From Bog-473 sp036489775 (GTDB lineage: Bacteria > Actinomycetota > Acidimicrobiia > Acidimicrobiales > RAAP-2): a stretch of 64,000 bases of DNA. Location of the stretch: positions 1 through 64,000 of the forward strand of contig DASXFC010000041.1 in NCBI GenBank assembly GCA_036489775.1. Reading direction: 5' to 3'. Shown one piece after another: positions 16,464-24,574 of the stretch. The notes beneath the pieces are model-generated. The model did no database searches and had not been told where the DNA came from. It saw only the letters and a list, made by a program, of their open reading frames with translations. Every line of letters begins with the position of its first letter. The stretch's first letter is position 1. The translations under genes were made by a program, and so were the position numbers.

Positions 16464-17612
16464 ATGCTCATGCGGACCATCGACGTCGACCAGCACCTGT
16501 TCGAATCCCGTCGGACCTGGGCCAACTACATCGATCCCGAGTACCGCGATGACGCACTGGCCATCGTCGACGATGAACTGGGCTGGCCCTATCTGGTCTG
16601 GCGGGGGCGCCAGCTGACCAACATCGAGGTGCCGTTTCCAGAGGACTCGGCGGCCATCGGCCGCGATCACGTGCGGCGGACGAGTGGGCAACGCGCTGAG
16701 GCCAGCTTTGAGGAACAGGTGCCGAATTCGTATCACTCGGCATCGGCACGACTCGAGTCCATGGATGCCTTCGGGATCGACACCGCTGTGATGTTCCCCA
16801 ACTACGGGTTGTTGTGGGAACGCATGCTGGCCGACGACCCTGGGGCGCAACGCGCCAACGCCCGCGCCTTCAACCGCTACATGGCGGACACCATCGCAGA
16901 CGGGCATGGCCGTCTCCACGGAGTGGCGCACTTGCTGCTGCACGACCCGGCCTGGGCGGTAGAGGAGATCGCCCGGGTAAGCCGTGACGGCATCCGCCTG
17001 GCCATGATCGCCCCGGCTCCGGTCGACGGGAAGCCCCTGTCCCATCCGGACTTCGACCCGGTCTGGGCCGCCTGTTGCGATCACAACGTGGCGCCCGTCT
17101 TCCACGTCTCTGGGTTCGAGAGTCCGCTCCATCCGGCCTGGCATCTGGGCACTCTCGAAGATGGGGAGCTCCTGCTCGACTCCATCTTCTTGTGGCTGGC
17201 ACCTGCGGTGGCCCTGGCCAACCTGATCCTGACCGGCACATTGGACCGTTTCGAGGACCTGCGCATCGGCGTCGTTGAGTTGACTGCGAGCTGGGTGCCG
17301 AGCTTCCTCCTCCACCTCGATGGCGCCTCGGACTTCCATGCCATCCGCCATGGCGGCCCCATCTTCCCGTTGCGCCGCCGACCATCGGACTGCTTCCTGA
17401 GCCAGGTGCGAGTGGCTGCCCTGCCCTATGAGATGCCGAACCGATTGGTCGCCAGCGTCGGGGATGACACCTTCATGATCGGCAGCGACTGGCCCCATGC
17501 CGAAGGCGTGGCACAACCGATGGCCGCAGCCAACCGTGCTGCCGCCGGTCTCGAGGGCCGGGCCCGCGAGAACCTCATGGGCGGCAACGCGGCCTGGTTG
17601 CCCGGCGTCTGA
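16464..17612 (+). CDS. Amidohydrolase family 2 (ACMSD-like TIM barrel)
   Basis: About 382 residues with the amidohydrolase-2 layout: N-terminal metal pair site IDVDQHLFE (usual D-x-H), FPNYGLLWE, internal LAMIAPAP and APVFHVSG, and the C-terminal FMIGSDWPHAEG with the last metal-ligand Asp. Relatives are metal-dependent decarboxylases or C-C hydrolases acting on aromatic acids. The substrate is unknown. Start ATG 16464; ATG 16470 has better spacing to GGAGG at 16455-16459 and is the alternative. A second member of the family sits at 56 kb inside the catabolic cluster. Confidence 0.85.
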   Translation: MLMRTIDVDQHLFESRRTWANYIDPEYRDDALAIVDDELGWPYLVWRGRQLTNIEVPFPEDSAAIGRDHVRRTSGQRAEASFEEQVPNSYHSASARLESMDAFGIDTAVMFPNYGLLWERMLADDPGAQRANARAFNRYMADTIADGHGRLHGVAHLLLHDPAWAVEEIARVSRDGIRLAMIAPAPVDGKPLSHPDFDPVWAACCDHNVAPVFHVSGFESPLHPAWHLGTLEDGELLLDSIFLWLAPAVALANLILTGTLDRFEDLRIGVVELTASWVPSFLLHLDGASDFHAIRHGGPIFPLRRRPSDCFLSQVRVAALPYEMPNRLVASVGDDTFMIGSDWPHAEGVAQPMAAANRAAAGLEGRARENLMGGNAAWLPGV

Positions 17613-17634
17613 GCCGTCGAGCGCGGTCAACACT

Positions 17635-18126
17635 TTGGCCCTGCCGCCACTCCGCCCAGTGCTCGGGTCGGATACACCTTTCCTCCGTCAGATGTTGGAG
17701 TTGGCGTTCGATTGGCGTGGCGTGATGACGCCCGAGCAACGAGCCACGGTTCTGGCCCGTCCTGAGGTGGCTCACTACATCGACGGTTGGGGTCGCCGCG
17801 GTGACCTCGGTGTGGTTGCCGATAATGGCGCGCCGCTGGGCGCGGCCTGGATCCGCAGGTTTACCCGGCACGATCCCGGTTACGGCTACGTCGACGACGA
17901 GACGCCCGAGCTCTCGATCGGTGTGGTCGAGGACCAGCGTGGTCGCGGCCTGGGTACGGCAATGCTGCACGCACTGGTCGAGCGGGCTCTTGGTGAAGGC
18001 GCCACCCGAATGAGTCTCAGTGTCGAGGACGAAAACCCGGCCCGTCGCCTCTATGAGCGCCTCGGTTTCGACGTGGTCGGCCGGGTCGGGTCGTCCGACA
18101 CCATGATCCTCACCCTCCGAGGCTGA
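17635..18126 (+). CDS. GNAT-family N-acetyltransferase
   Basis: About 163 residues. The acetyl-CoA loop is VVEDQRGRGLGTAMLHALVE, and motif B is SVEDENPARRLYERLGF, a strong GNAT signature, with the preceding strand PELSIGV. The acceptor substrate is unknown. The start is uncertain: TTG 17635 (LALPPLRPVLG) gives the typical N-terminal strand, while GTG 17659 is the only other nearby choice. No good ribosome site is visible for either. Confidence 0.8.
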   Translation: MALPPLRPVLGSDTPFLRQMLELAFDWRGVMTPEQRATVLARPEVAHYIDGWGRRGDLGVVADNGAPLGAAWIRRFTRHDPGYGYVDDETPELSIGVVEDQRGRGLGTAMLHALVERALGEGATRMSLSVEDENPARRLYERLGFDVVGRVGSSDTMILTLRG

Positions 18127-18161
18127 CGGCACCAGCATCGAGTTGCCTACGATGCGTCTCC

Positions 18162-18545
18162 ATGGGAGTGACCGGTATGGCCAATCTGGCCGTGAAAGTC
18201 ACGGATCTGGAAGCGGCCTGTGACTGGTATGTCGCGGCCGGAGCCACGGTCACCCAACCGGTGGCTTGGGAAAACGGTCGCCGGGCCGACGTGACGCTGG
18301 GTGTTCTGCAGATCACGTTGTTCACCAAGGCCATCTACGAAGACGCCGCCACGCTGCCCGAGGAAGGGTTCCTCCATCCGGCACTCTTCGTCGATGATCT
18401 GGACGCGGAGCTGGCTCGCCACGACACCGTGCTGTGGGGTCCCCGGGTGGTCAGCGGATCGTTCGGTACCCGGCGCATCGCCTTCGTCGAAGCACCGGGC
18501 GGTATCCGTCTCGAGTTCATGGAGCAGCTGGAGGAGCCGAGCTGA
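18162..18545 (+). CDS. VOC-superfamily (glyoxalase/dioxygenase fold) protein
   Basis: A 127-residue single VOC unit: N-terminal strand ANLAVKVTDLEAACDWYVAAGA, central FLHPALFVDDLDAELARH, and C-terminal FVEAPGGIRLEFMEQL with the last metal-type Glu. Such proteins dimerise to form lyases, epimerases or dioxygenases, or act as binding proteins. No exact function is assigned. ATG 18162. Confidence 0.8.
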   Translation: MGVTGMANLAVKVTDLEAACDWYVAAGATVTQPVAWENGRRADVTLGVLQITLFTKAIYEDAATLPEEGFLHPALFVDDLDAELARHDTVLWGPRVVSGSFGTRRIAFVEAPGGIRLEFMEQLEEPS

Positions 18546-18609
18546 GCGCCACCAGCTAGCTCCCCTGCCCGGTCGCGGCGTCTCGCGGCGTCTACGGTCT
18601 GTTCTTGCC

Positions 18610-19527
18610 GTGCGGCGTACTCGGTGGAGCCACAGGTTGCCCTGGCCATGCCTCGTCCTTGTCGTGGCCGCGCTCGTCACCGTTGCCCCGCCAGGCGGCG
18701 GCGGCCGAGCCGCCGCAACGTCACCGCCCGATTATTACGTCTCGCTCGGCGACTCGTATGGGGCCGGCTATCAGCCCATCCCCAGCGCGCTCACGGGAAC
18801 CGACAGCAACGGGTTCGCGTACCAGGTTGTCCAGCTGGCCCGGGCCAAGGGCTACCGGTTCATCCTCAAGAACTTCGCATGTGATGCCGCGACGACGACT
18901 TCTATCCTCACAGAGCAGGGGTGTAAGTACCCGGTTTCGGGTGGGGACGGAGCGACCTATCCGAAGCAGACACAAGCCGTGGCGGCGGAGCAGTTCATCG
19001 CCAAACATCGCGGCGAGGTGGGCCTGGTCACCGTGTCGATTGGTGGCAACGACATCTTGAGTTGTACGACTCCGGCCGTCGTGCTGTCGTGCGAAGCAGG
19101 AGTGATGGCCACCATTAAAACCAACTTGGCCACCCTTCTGAATGGACTCCGCCGGGCCGCCGGCTCGCGCACCCGGATCGTCGGCTCGACCTATCCGGAT
19201 GTGGTGCTGGGTCTCTATGTCAGCGACCCCGCCGAGGAGAGCCTGGCCAGGACATCGGTGGGCGTGTTCAGACGGCTCTTGAATCCGACGCTTCGGGCAC
19301 AATACGACGCAGTTGGTGGATCATTGGTTGACGTGACACAGGCTGCTGGGTCGTACATTCCCTTGGACAAGACGACGGATCTCGCGCCTTACGGAACTAT
19401 TCCCGAGGCCGTCGCCGATCTCTGCCATCTGACCTACTACTGCCAGGTGCAGGACATCCACCCCCGGGCCGCCGGCTACCGGGTGATTGCGCGCCTCATC
19501 GTGAAGACACTGCCGAGCCACCGCTAG
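18610..19527 (+). CDS. Secreted SGNH/GDSL-type esterase
   Basis: A 305-residue exported hydrolase. GTG 18610 gives an Arg-rich start followed by a hydrophobic core (PCLVLVVAALVTVAPP), a clear signal peptide. The SGNH blocks are SLGDSYGAG (nucleophile S49), SIGGNDILSC with the Asn of block III, and QDIHPRAAGY with D282 and H284. Several cysteine pairs (FACDA..QGCKY, ILSC..LSCEAG, DLCHLTYYCQ) suggest disulfides, as in secreted actinobacterial lipases of this family. Acts on ester or acyl substrates outside the cell. Confidence 0.87.
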   Translation: MRRTRWSHRLPWPCLVLVVAALVTVAPPGGGGRAAATSPPDYYVSLGDSYGAGYQPIPSALTGTDSNGFAYQVVQLARAKGYRFILKNFACDAATTTSILTEQGCKYPVSGGDGATYPKQTQAVAAEQFIAKHRGEVGLVTVSIGGNDILSCTTPAVVLSCEAGVMATIKTNLATLLNGLRRAAGSRTRIVGSTYPDVVLGLYVSDPAEESLARTSVGVFRRLLNPTLRAQYDAVGGSLVDVTQAAGSYIPLDKTTDLAPYGTIPEAVADLCHLTYYCQVQDIHPRAAGYRVIARLIVKTLPSHR

Positions 19528-19644
19528 TCGGCGAGCCAGCCGATGATGAGGGTCCGCAGCCCCGCAAACAAGAAGAACAAGGTCGTGCCGTTCACTCGGA
19601 CGTGCATCAGTGCACGAAGCCACTGGACCCCATTTGTGATCAGT

Positions 19645-19732
19645 TGGCGGAGGGAGTGGGATTTGAACCCACGGAAGCTTTCGCCTCGCAGCTTTTCAAG
19701 AGCTGTGCATTCGTCCGCTCTGCCATCCCTCC
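19645..19732 (-). tRNA. tRNA-Ser (anticodon TGA)
   Basis: Read on the minus strand: acceptor GGAGGGA pairs with TCCCTCC, anticodon stem CAGCT/AGCTG encloses CTTGAAA, so the anticodon is TGA (reads UCA). A long class II variable arm follows and the T loop is GTGGGTTCAAATCCCAC. The 3' CCA is encoded at 19645-19647. Confidence 0.96.
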
Positions 19733-19763
19733 AACAGTGGCCATTCTAGGTGGCCGCCGCCGA

Positions 19764-21605
19764 TCAGCTTTTCGAAGCGTTCTGGTCGCGGTGGCGGCTG
19801 CGTATCCGGCCCCGCTCACTCTGGTTGAGGAGGACCTTGCGTAGGCGGACCGATTTGGGTGTGACCTCGACGCACTCATCCTCGGCGATGAACTCCAGAG
19901 CGCGCTCCAGCGAGAAGGGCATGACCGGAGTCAACCGCGTGAACTCTTCGGCGGTCGCCGATCGGATGTTGTTGAGCTTCTTCTCTTTGGTCGGGTTGAC
20001 GTCCATCTCCTCGTCCCGGGCGTTCTCGCCAACGATCATCCCCTCGTAGACCTCCTCGGCCGGGCCCACCATGAGCGTGCCTCGTTCTTGGAGGTTCATC
20101 AGTGCGAACGTCGTGGTGAGACCGCGGCGGTCGGCCACCATGGAGCCGTTGCGCCGGGTCTTGAGCTCGCCGAACCAGGGCTCCCAGCCGTCGAAGATGT
20201 GGTGCAGGATGCCGGTACCCCGGGTTTCGGTCAGGAACTCGGTGCGGAAGCCGATGAGGCCGCGCGCCGGCACCTTGTAGTCGAGGCGTACCCACCCGGT
20301 TCCGTGGTTGACCATCTCGAGCATGGTTCCTTTGCGGAGCGCCAGTAGCTGGGTGACCACGCCGAGATAGTCGTCGGGCACATCCACCGACACCCGTTCC
20401 ACCGGCTCGAGCGTCTTGCCGTCCTCCTCGCGGGTGACCACTTGTGGCTTGCCCACCGTGAGCTCGAAGCCCTCGCGGCGCATGGTTTCGACCAGCACCG
20501 CCAGCTGCAGCTCACCCCGGCCCAAGACCTCCCACATGTCCGGCCGGTCGGTGTTCTCGACTCGGATGGCCACGTTGCCGACCAGTTCGGAATCGAGCCG
20601 GCCTTTCAGCAGGCGGGCCGTCACCTTGGTGCCGTCGACACCTGAGAGCGGTGACGTGTTGATGCCGATCGTCATGGCCAGGCTGGGTTCGTCGACCGTG
20701 ATGGCGGGCAGGGCGACCGGGTTGTCGGGATCGGCCAGGGTTTCGCCGATGGTGATCTCGGCCAAGCCGGCCACCGAGACGATCTCGCCCGGCCCGGCCT
20801 CCTCGGCGGCTACCTGTTCGAAGGCCTCAGTGACGTAGAGCTCGGTGATCTTGGCTTTCTCGACCGTCCCGTCCAGGCGGCACCACCCGACCATGGCGCC
20901 CTTGCGAATCGTGCCGTTGTAAACGCGGCACACGGCCAGACGCCCGACATAGGGCGATGCCTGCAGATTGCAGACCAGCGCTTGAGTGGGCATCGACTCG
21001 TCGTATTCCGGGGCCGGGATGTGGTCGACGATGGCCTGGAAGAGCGGATCGGCGTTGGTGCCTTCGACTCCGCGTTCGGTGCTGACCCAGCCAGCCCGGG
21101 CATTGGCGTAGAGGATCGGGAAATCGATCTGATGCTCATCGGCATCGAGGTCCAAGAAGAGCTCCTCGACCTGGTGCACCACTTCTTCAATGCGGGCATC
21201 GGCCCGGTCCACCTTGTTGATGACCAGCACGACGGGCAGCCGGGCCTCGAGCGCCTTGCGGAGGACGAAGCGGGTCTGGGGCAGTGGGCCTTCCGAGGCG
21301 TCGACCAGCAGCAGGACGCCGTCGACCATGGTCAGTCCACGCTCCACCTCGCCGCCGAAGTCGGCGTGGCCAGGGGTGTCGACGATGTTCATCTTCACCC
21401 CGCCCCAACGGACAGCGGTGTTCTTGGCCAGGATGGTGATGCCCTTCTCGCGCTCGAGGTCGCCCGAGTCCATGACCCGGTCGGTCAGTTGCTGGTGCGC
21501 GCCAAAGACCCCGGTCTGACGCAGCAGGGCGTCGACCAAGGTTGTCTTTCCGTGGTCCACGTGGGCCACGATGGCCACGTTGCGGATGTCATCGCGTGTC
21601 GGCAT
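19764..21605 (-). CDS. typA: Ribosome-associated translational GTPase TypA/BipA
   Basis: A 613-residue translation-factor GTPase. G1 is AHVDHGKTTL, G3 is DTPGHADFGGEVER, G4 is NKVDR; then domain II, an EF-G-like domain III (VLGRGELQLAVLVETMRREG) and the TypA-specific C-terminal domain ending KVLLNQSERGR. TypA binds the ribosome at the EF-G site and affects 50S assembly and stress adaptation. I take ATG 21605; a GTG four codons upstream (21617) is possible. The next minus-strand genes upstream are separated by 34 bp. Confidence 0.96.
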   Translation of the reverse strand: MPTRDDIRNVAIVAHVDHGKTTLVDALLRQTGVFGAHQQLTDRVMDSGDLEREKGITILAKNTAVRWGGVKMNIVDTPGHADFGGEVERGLTMVDGVLLLVDASEGPLPQTRFVLRKALEARLPVVLVINKVDRADARIEEVVHQVEELFLDLDADEHQIDFPILYANARAGWVSTERGVEGTNADPLFQAIVDHIPAPEYDESMPTQALVCNLQASPYVGRLAVCRVYNGTIRKGAMVGWCRLDGTVEKAKITELYVTEAFEQVAAEEAGPGEIVSVAGLAEITIGETLADPDNPVALPAITVDEPSLAMTIGINTSPLSGVDGTKVTARLLKGRLDSELVGNVAIRVENTDRPDMWEVLGRGELQLAVLVETMRREGFELTVGKPQVVTREEDGKTLEPVERVSVDVPDDYLGVVTQLLALRKGTMLEMVNHGTGWVRLDYKVPARGLIGFRTEFLTETRGTGILHHIFDGWEPWFGELKTRRNGSMVADRRGLTTTFALMNLQERGTLMVGPAEEVYEGMIVGENARDEEMDVNPTKEKKLNNIRSATAEEFTRLTPVMPFSLERALEFIAEDECVEVTPKSVRLRKVLLNQSERGRIRSRHRDQNASKS

Positions 21606-21639
21606 GGGGGTGCCCACGTTAGGCGCCCCCCGAGTGGGG

Positions 21640-22434
21640 TCACGCCGCCAGGGCGCTCCGCCGGGCCCGGAGGACGGCGGCCACTGCGGCTACGCCGCGA
21701 TCGAGCACGGCTGGACAGGCGTCGATCCGGACCACATGGCCGGAGTCGGGCCACCAGCCCACCACCGTCGCCGGGGCACCATGGACGCCGTCCCGGAGCG
21801 TCTCCACCAGGGCCACCAGGCTCAGCTCAGTGTCGGCCGACCGCCGCCGGGCGCCGTTGAGCACGACCAGATGGGCCCGCCCCGACCGGACCTCAGCCCG
21901 ACTGCGCAGGGCCAGCAACGATGTGTGCGGGCTGTCCCACCAGTGGTCCCGCCCGATCACCATCGGTCCCTTGGCCGCCAATGCCACCCAATCGAGCTCC
22001 GACCACAGCCGGGTCACCCAGGTCACCGCGGCCGCTCCGGTGGCTGCCCGTCCGGCCGGGGGCAGCCCACTCAGCCATTGTTCGAGGGAAGTCGGCGCTC
22101 GGGTGCCCAGCTGTCCACCTCCAGACAGCTCGGCCACCACGTCCCGCACAGCTTGGGCCGGCGCCCGCGCTCTCCCCGAGATGAGCGAGCGCAGGGCTGA
22201 CAGGCCGATCATCCGTTGCGCCGTGGGGGCTGACCAGGTGAACGGACGGTCGGTGAGCGCCTCGGGGCCTTCGGCCGCCCTGCGGACGTCGAAACCAGTG
22301 ATGCGCCACGGGCGCGGACCCGCCGATGCGGCAGCCAATCCGGCCAATACCCGCGGCAGCCCTTCCACTGCTTTCGTCCAGGAAAGAGAATCGGCGGTTG
22401 CCGCCGGTGCCATGAGGGCCTCAGTCGGCTGCAC
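21640..22434 (-). CDS. Uncharacterised protein, possible degenerate PD-(D/E)XK fold (second of pair)
   Basis: A 264-residue soluble protein that I cannot name. The C-terminal half (SRAEVR..RAHLVVLNGARRR..ELSLVALVETLRDGV..ATVVGWWPDSG) has the strand-helix rhythm of RecB-type PD-(D/E)XK nucleases and resembles the C-terminal part of its upstream neighbour (VLALFETIRHGMPPFRLALLHSGDG), but no catalytic D..E-x-K set is visible. The GTG at 22434 overlaps the upstream gene by 14 bp; ATG 22413 is the alternative start. The pair is one operon on the minus strand. Function unknown; fold guess is weak. Confidence 0.6.
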   Translation of the reverse strand: MQPTEALMAPAATADSLSWTKAVEGLPRVLAGLAAASAGPRPWRITGFDVRRAAEGPEALTDRPFTWSAPTAQRMIGLSALRSLISGRARAPAQAVRDVVAELSGGGQLGTRAPTSLEQWLSGLPPAGRAATGAAAVTWVTRLWSELDWVALAAKGPMVIGRDHWWDSPHTSLLALRSRAEVRSGRAHLVVLNGARRRSADTELSLVALVETLRDGVHGAPATVVGWWPDSGHVVRIDACPAVLDRGVAAVAAVLRARRSALAA

Positions 22435-23272
22435 GGGCCACTCCTGCCAATTGGTCCGCCACGTGCTCGGCTACCGAGCGGAGGTGTTCTTCGAGGACAT
22501 CCTCGGCCCCGTAGCGCCCGTCACCAGAATGCAAGAGGGCGAGGCGGAAGGGCGGCATCCCATGCCGGATCGTTTCGAACAGCGCCAGGACGTGCAGGCG
22601 CCGCCGGGCCGCGGCCCAGGCCTCTTCCGCCGTCACCCCCACCGCGCATAGCGAAGCCACCCCGGGGCTGGGCGTGCCGATGAGCAGATCGAACCGCCCG
22701 TGCAGGACGACTCGCCCGCCGGCCAGCGGCACGGCGACCCGCTCGTCGGTTCGTGGCAGCCACCCCGGCTGGAGCGGCGGTGTGAGTGTGCGCAGTTGGT
22801 GCGCGTGCTCGGCTAGTTCTCCGGCCAGCAGCCCGCGTTCGCTCGCATCCAAGTGCTGGACGTAGGCCAGGACGGCTCGAGCCTTGGTCCCGTCCTCGGC
22901 GCCCAGCGCCCCCAAGGCGTCGCCGAGCGGCTCGTCCAATGTCCCGGTCACCACCAGCTGACGGAACAACGCATGCACCAAAGAGGAGATGACGGCCGCG
23001 CCGGCGACCTTCAACTCGGAGCCAGCGAAGCCCACCCGTTCGACGCCCGCCGAGAGGGGCTCGTCCGCGATGAGTTGGCCCGTCCCAAGATGCAGCGCCG
23101 GGGAATCTTCCCCCCGGACCCGCACCACCAGGCTGGCGGCGTCTTCGAGCCAGGCTCGCAGGCCACCGGCCAGTCCCGGGTCAAAACGCGGCCGTTCTCC
23201 CGATCCCTGACGTAACAGGGCCAGCACCTCAGCCTTCTCGTCGAGTCCCGCCTGCGGGGTTACCAGCACCAT
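22421..23272 (-). CDS. Uncharacterised protein, possible degenerate PD-(D/E)XK fold (first of pair)
   Basis: A 283-residue protein (MVLVTPQAGLDEKAEVLALLRQG...). The C-terminal segment LHGRFDLLIGTPSPGVASLCAVGV then a helix AEEAWAAARRRLHVLALFETIRHG looks like the core of a RecB-family PD-(D/E)XK nuclease in which the first Asp (GRFD) remains but the following D-x-K strand has become A-V-G-V. So it may be a non-catalytic relative. Start ATG 23272; the open frame continues upstream only through DNA antisense to the small membrane gene. Overlaps its partner by 14 bp. Confidence 0.6.
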   Translation of the reverse strand: MVLVTPQAGLDEKAEVLALLRQGSGERPRFDPGLAGGLRAWLEDAASLVVRVRGEDSPALHLGTGQLIADEPLSAGVERVGFAGSELKVAGAAVISSLVHALFRQLVVTGTLDEPLGDALGALGAEDGTKARAVLAYVQHLDASERGLLAGELAEHAHQLRTLTPPLQPGWLPRTDERVAVPLAGGRVVLHGRFDLLIGTPSPGVASLCAVGVTAEEAWAAARRRLHVLALFETIRHGMPPFRLALLHSGDGRYGAEDVLEEHLRSVAEHVADQLAGVARAAD

Positions 23273-23317
23273 GCGCTGCAGTGTCTCGCGGCGTTGTGAC
23301 TCCTCTAGCCTTGGCCC

Positions 23318-23518
23318 ATGGCTCCCGCACTGCTGTCCTCGGTGCTGGCCGCCTCCAACACGGCCTTCTTCGTGATTTTCGGTGTCTTCGTGGTGGCCTT
23401 CGTTGTTCTGGCTTTCATCACGGTGCGCTGGGCCATCCGCCGCGACCGGACCGGTCGTCAGGCCTGGGAGGAGCAGCGGCGGGAGTCGCCGCCCGTCCCT
23501 CCGGGCCCCACCCACTGA
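23318..23518 (+). CDS. Small single-pass membrane protein
   Basis: A 66-residue product with one long hydrophobic helix (residues 15-38, FFVIFGVFVVAFVVLAFITV) followed by a basic-acidic tail and a Pro-rich end. ATG 23318 lies 45 bp from the divergent start at 23272, and the patatin gene begins 11 bp after its stop. Function unknown. The good topology and operon-like position make it likely real. Confidence 0.55.
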   Translation: MAPALLSSVLAASNTAFFVIFGVFVVAFVVLAFITVRWAIRRDRTGRQAWEEQRRESPPVPPGPTH

Positions 23519-23529
23519 TTCGTTCCGCT

Positions 23530-24480
23530 GTGTCGCCGAGCTCTTCGCCCGCAGCTGACCTTGACGGCTGGACCGGTCGGCTCCGCACCCGCTGGGCCGA
23601 CCGTCGGCGTCGCGACGGCCGCGAGGCCGAACCCGAGCTCGTACCCGCCCGCACCGCGTTCGTGCTGGCCGGCGGCGGCAGCCGCGGTGCCGTGCAGGTC
23701 GGCATGCTGGGTGAGCTGATTCGTCGCGGCATCACCGCGGACCGTGTTTACGGTGCCTCCGTCGGCGCCATCAACGGCGCCGCCTATGCCGGCGATCCCA
23801 CCCCTGAAGGGGCCGAGCGAATGGTCGAGATCTGGCTCGGCATCAAGGGTGACGACATCTTCCCGCGCTCCGCTCTCGACGGCCCCTGGGCCTTTCTCCA
23901 AAAGCGCGCTGCCGTGCACGCCAACACCGGCCTGCGCCGCATCATCGAAGCCGGCATCACCTTCGAGGATCTCGACGAGTCGAGGATCCCACTCGAGGTG
24001 GTGACCACCTCGCTCACGGACGGGCGCGAGCGCTGGATCAGCCACGGCCCCGCCGTCGAGGCGATCATGGCCTCTTCAGCCATCCCCTCGATCTTCCCGC
24101 CTGTCCTCATTGACGGTGACGTCCTGGTCGACGGTGGCGTGGTGAACAACGTGCCGATCAGCCGGGCCATCCAGCAGGGCTGCACCCGCATCTACGTCCT
24201 CTTGTGCGGGCCGTTGCACTACCACCCCAAGCAGCCCAGGCGACCGGCCGAGGCCGCCTTGACCGCGTTCTTTGTGGCCATCCACGCCCGATTTGTGCGC
24301 GAACTGGCCCTGCTGCCACCGGGGGTCGAGGTCGTGGTCTTCAGCGGTGGGGGCGATCCATCGGCCCAGTACCGCGACTTCTCGGCCACCGCCACCTTGA
24401 TCGAAGAAGGACGGTCCGAGGTGGCCGCAGTCCTCGATCGCTATGCGGGCACCTCGCACGATCTGGTCACCACCTCATGA
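23530..24480 (+). CDS. Patatin-like phospholipase family protein
   Basis: A 316-residue patatin-fold hydrolase with a Ser-Asp dyad. The oxyanion loop is LAGGGSRGAVQVG, the nucleophile is S77 in GASVG, and the Asp is D201 in VDGGVVNNVP. Relatives are RssA-like esterases or phospholipases acting on lipid acyl esters in the cytosol or at the membrane. An arginine-rich segment near residues 15-35 precedes the domain. Start GTG 23530. Probably co-transcribed with the small membrane protein. Confidence 0.88.
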   Translation: MSPSSSPAADLDGWTGRLRTRWADRRRRDGREAEPELVPARTAFVLAGGGSRGAVQVGMLGELIRRGITADRVYGASVGAINGAAYAGDPTPEGAERMVEIWLGIKGDDIFPRSALDGPWAFLQKRAAVHANTGLRRIIEAGITFEDLDESRIPLEVVTTSLTDGRERWISHGPAVEAIMASSAIPSIFPPVLIDGDVLVDGGVVNNVPISRAIQQGCTRIYVLLCGPLHYHPKQPRRPAEAALTAFFVAIHARFVRELALLPPGVEVVVFSGGGDPSAQYRDFSATATLIEEGRSEVAAVLDRYAGTSHDLVTTS

Positions 24481-24574
24481 GGGCCCAGGAATAAGCGGCC
24501 GCTGATCACCTGCCGGCGGCAACGGGCGGTGAAGCCCCGCGGCGAAGGTCACAGCTGCCTGGTGGAATAGAGGG

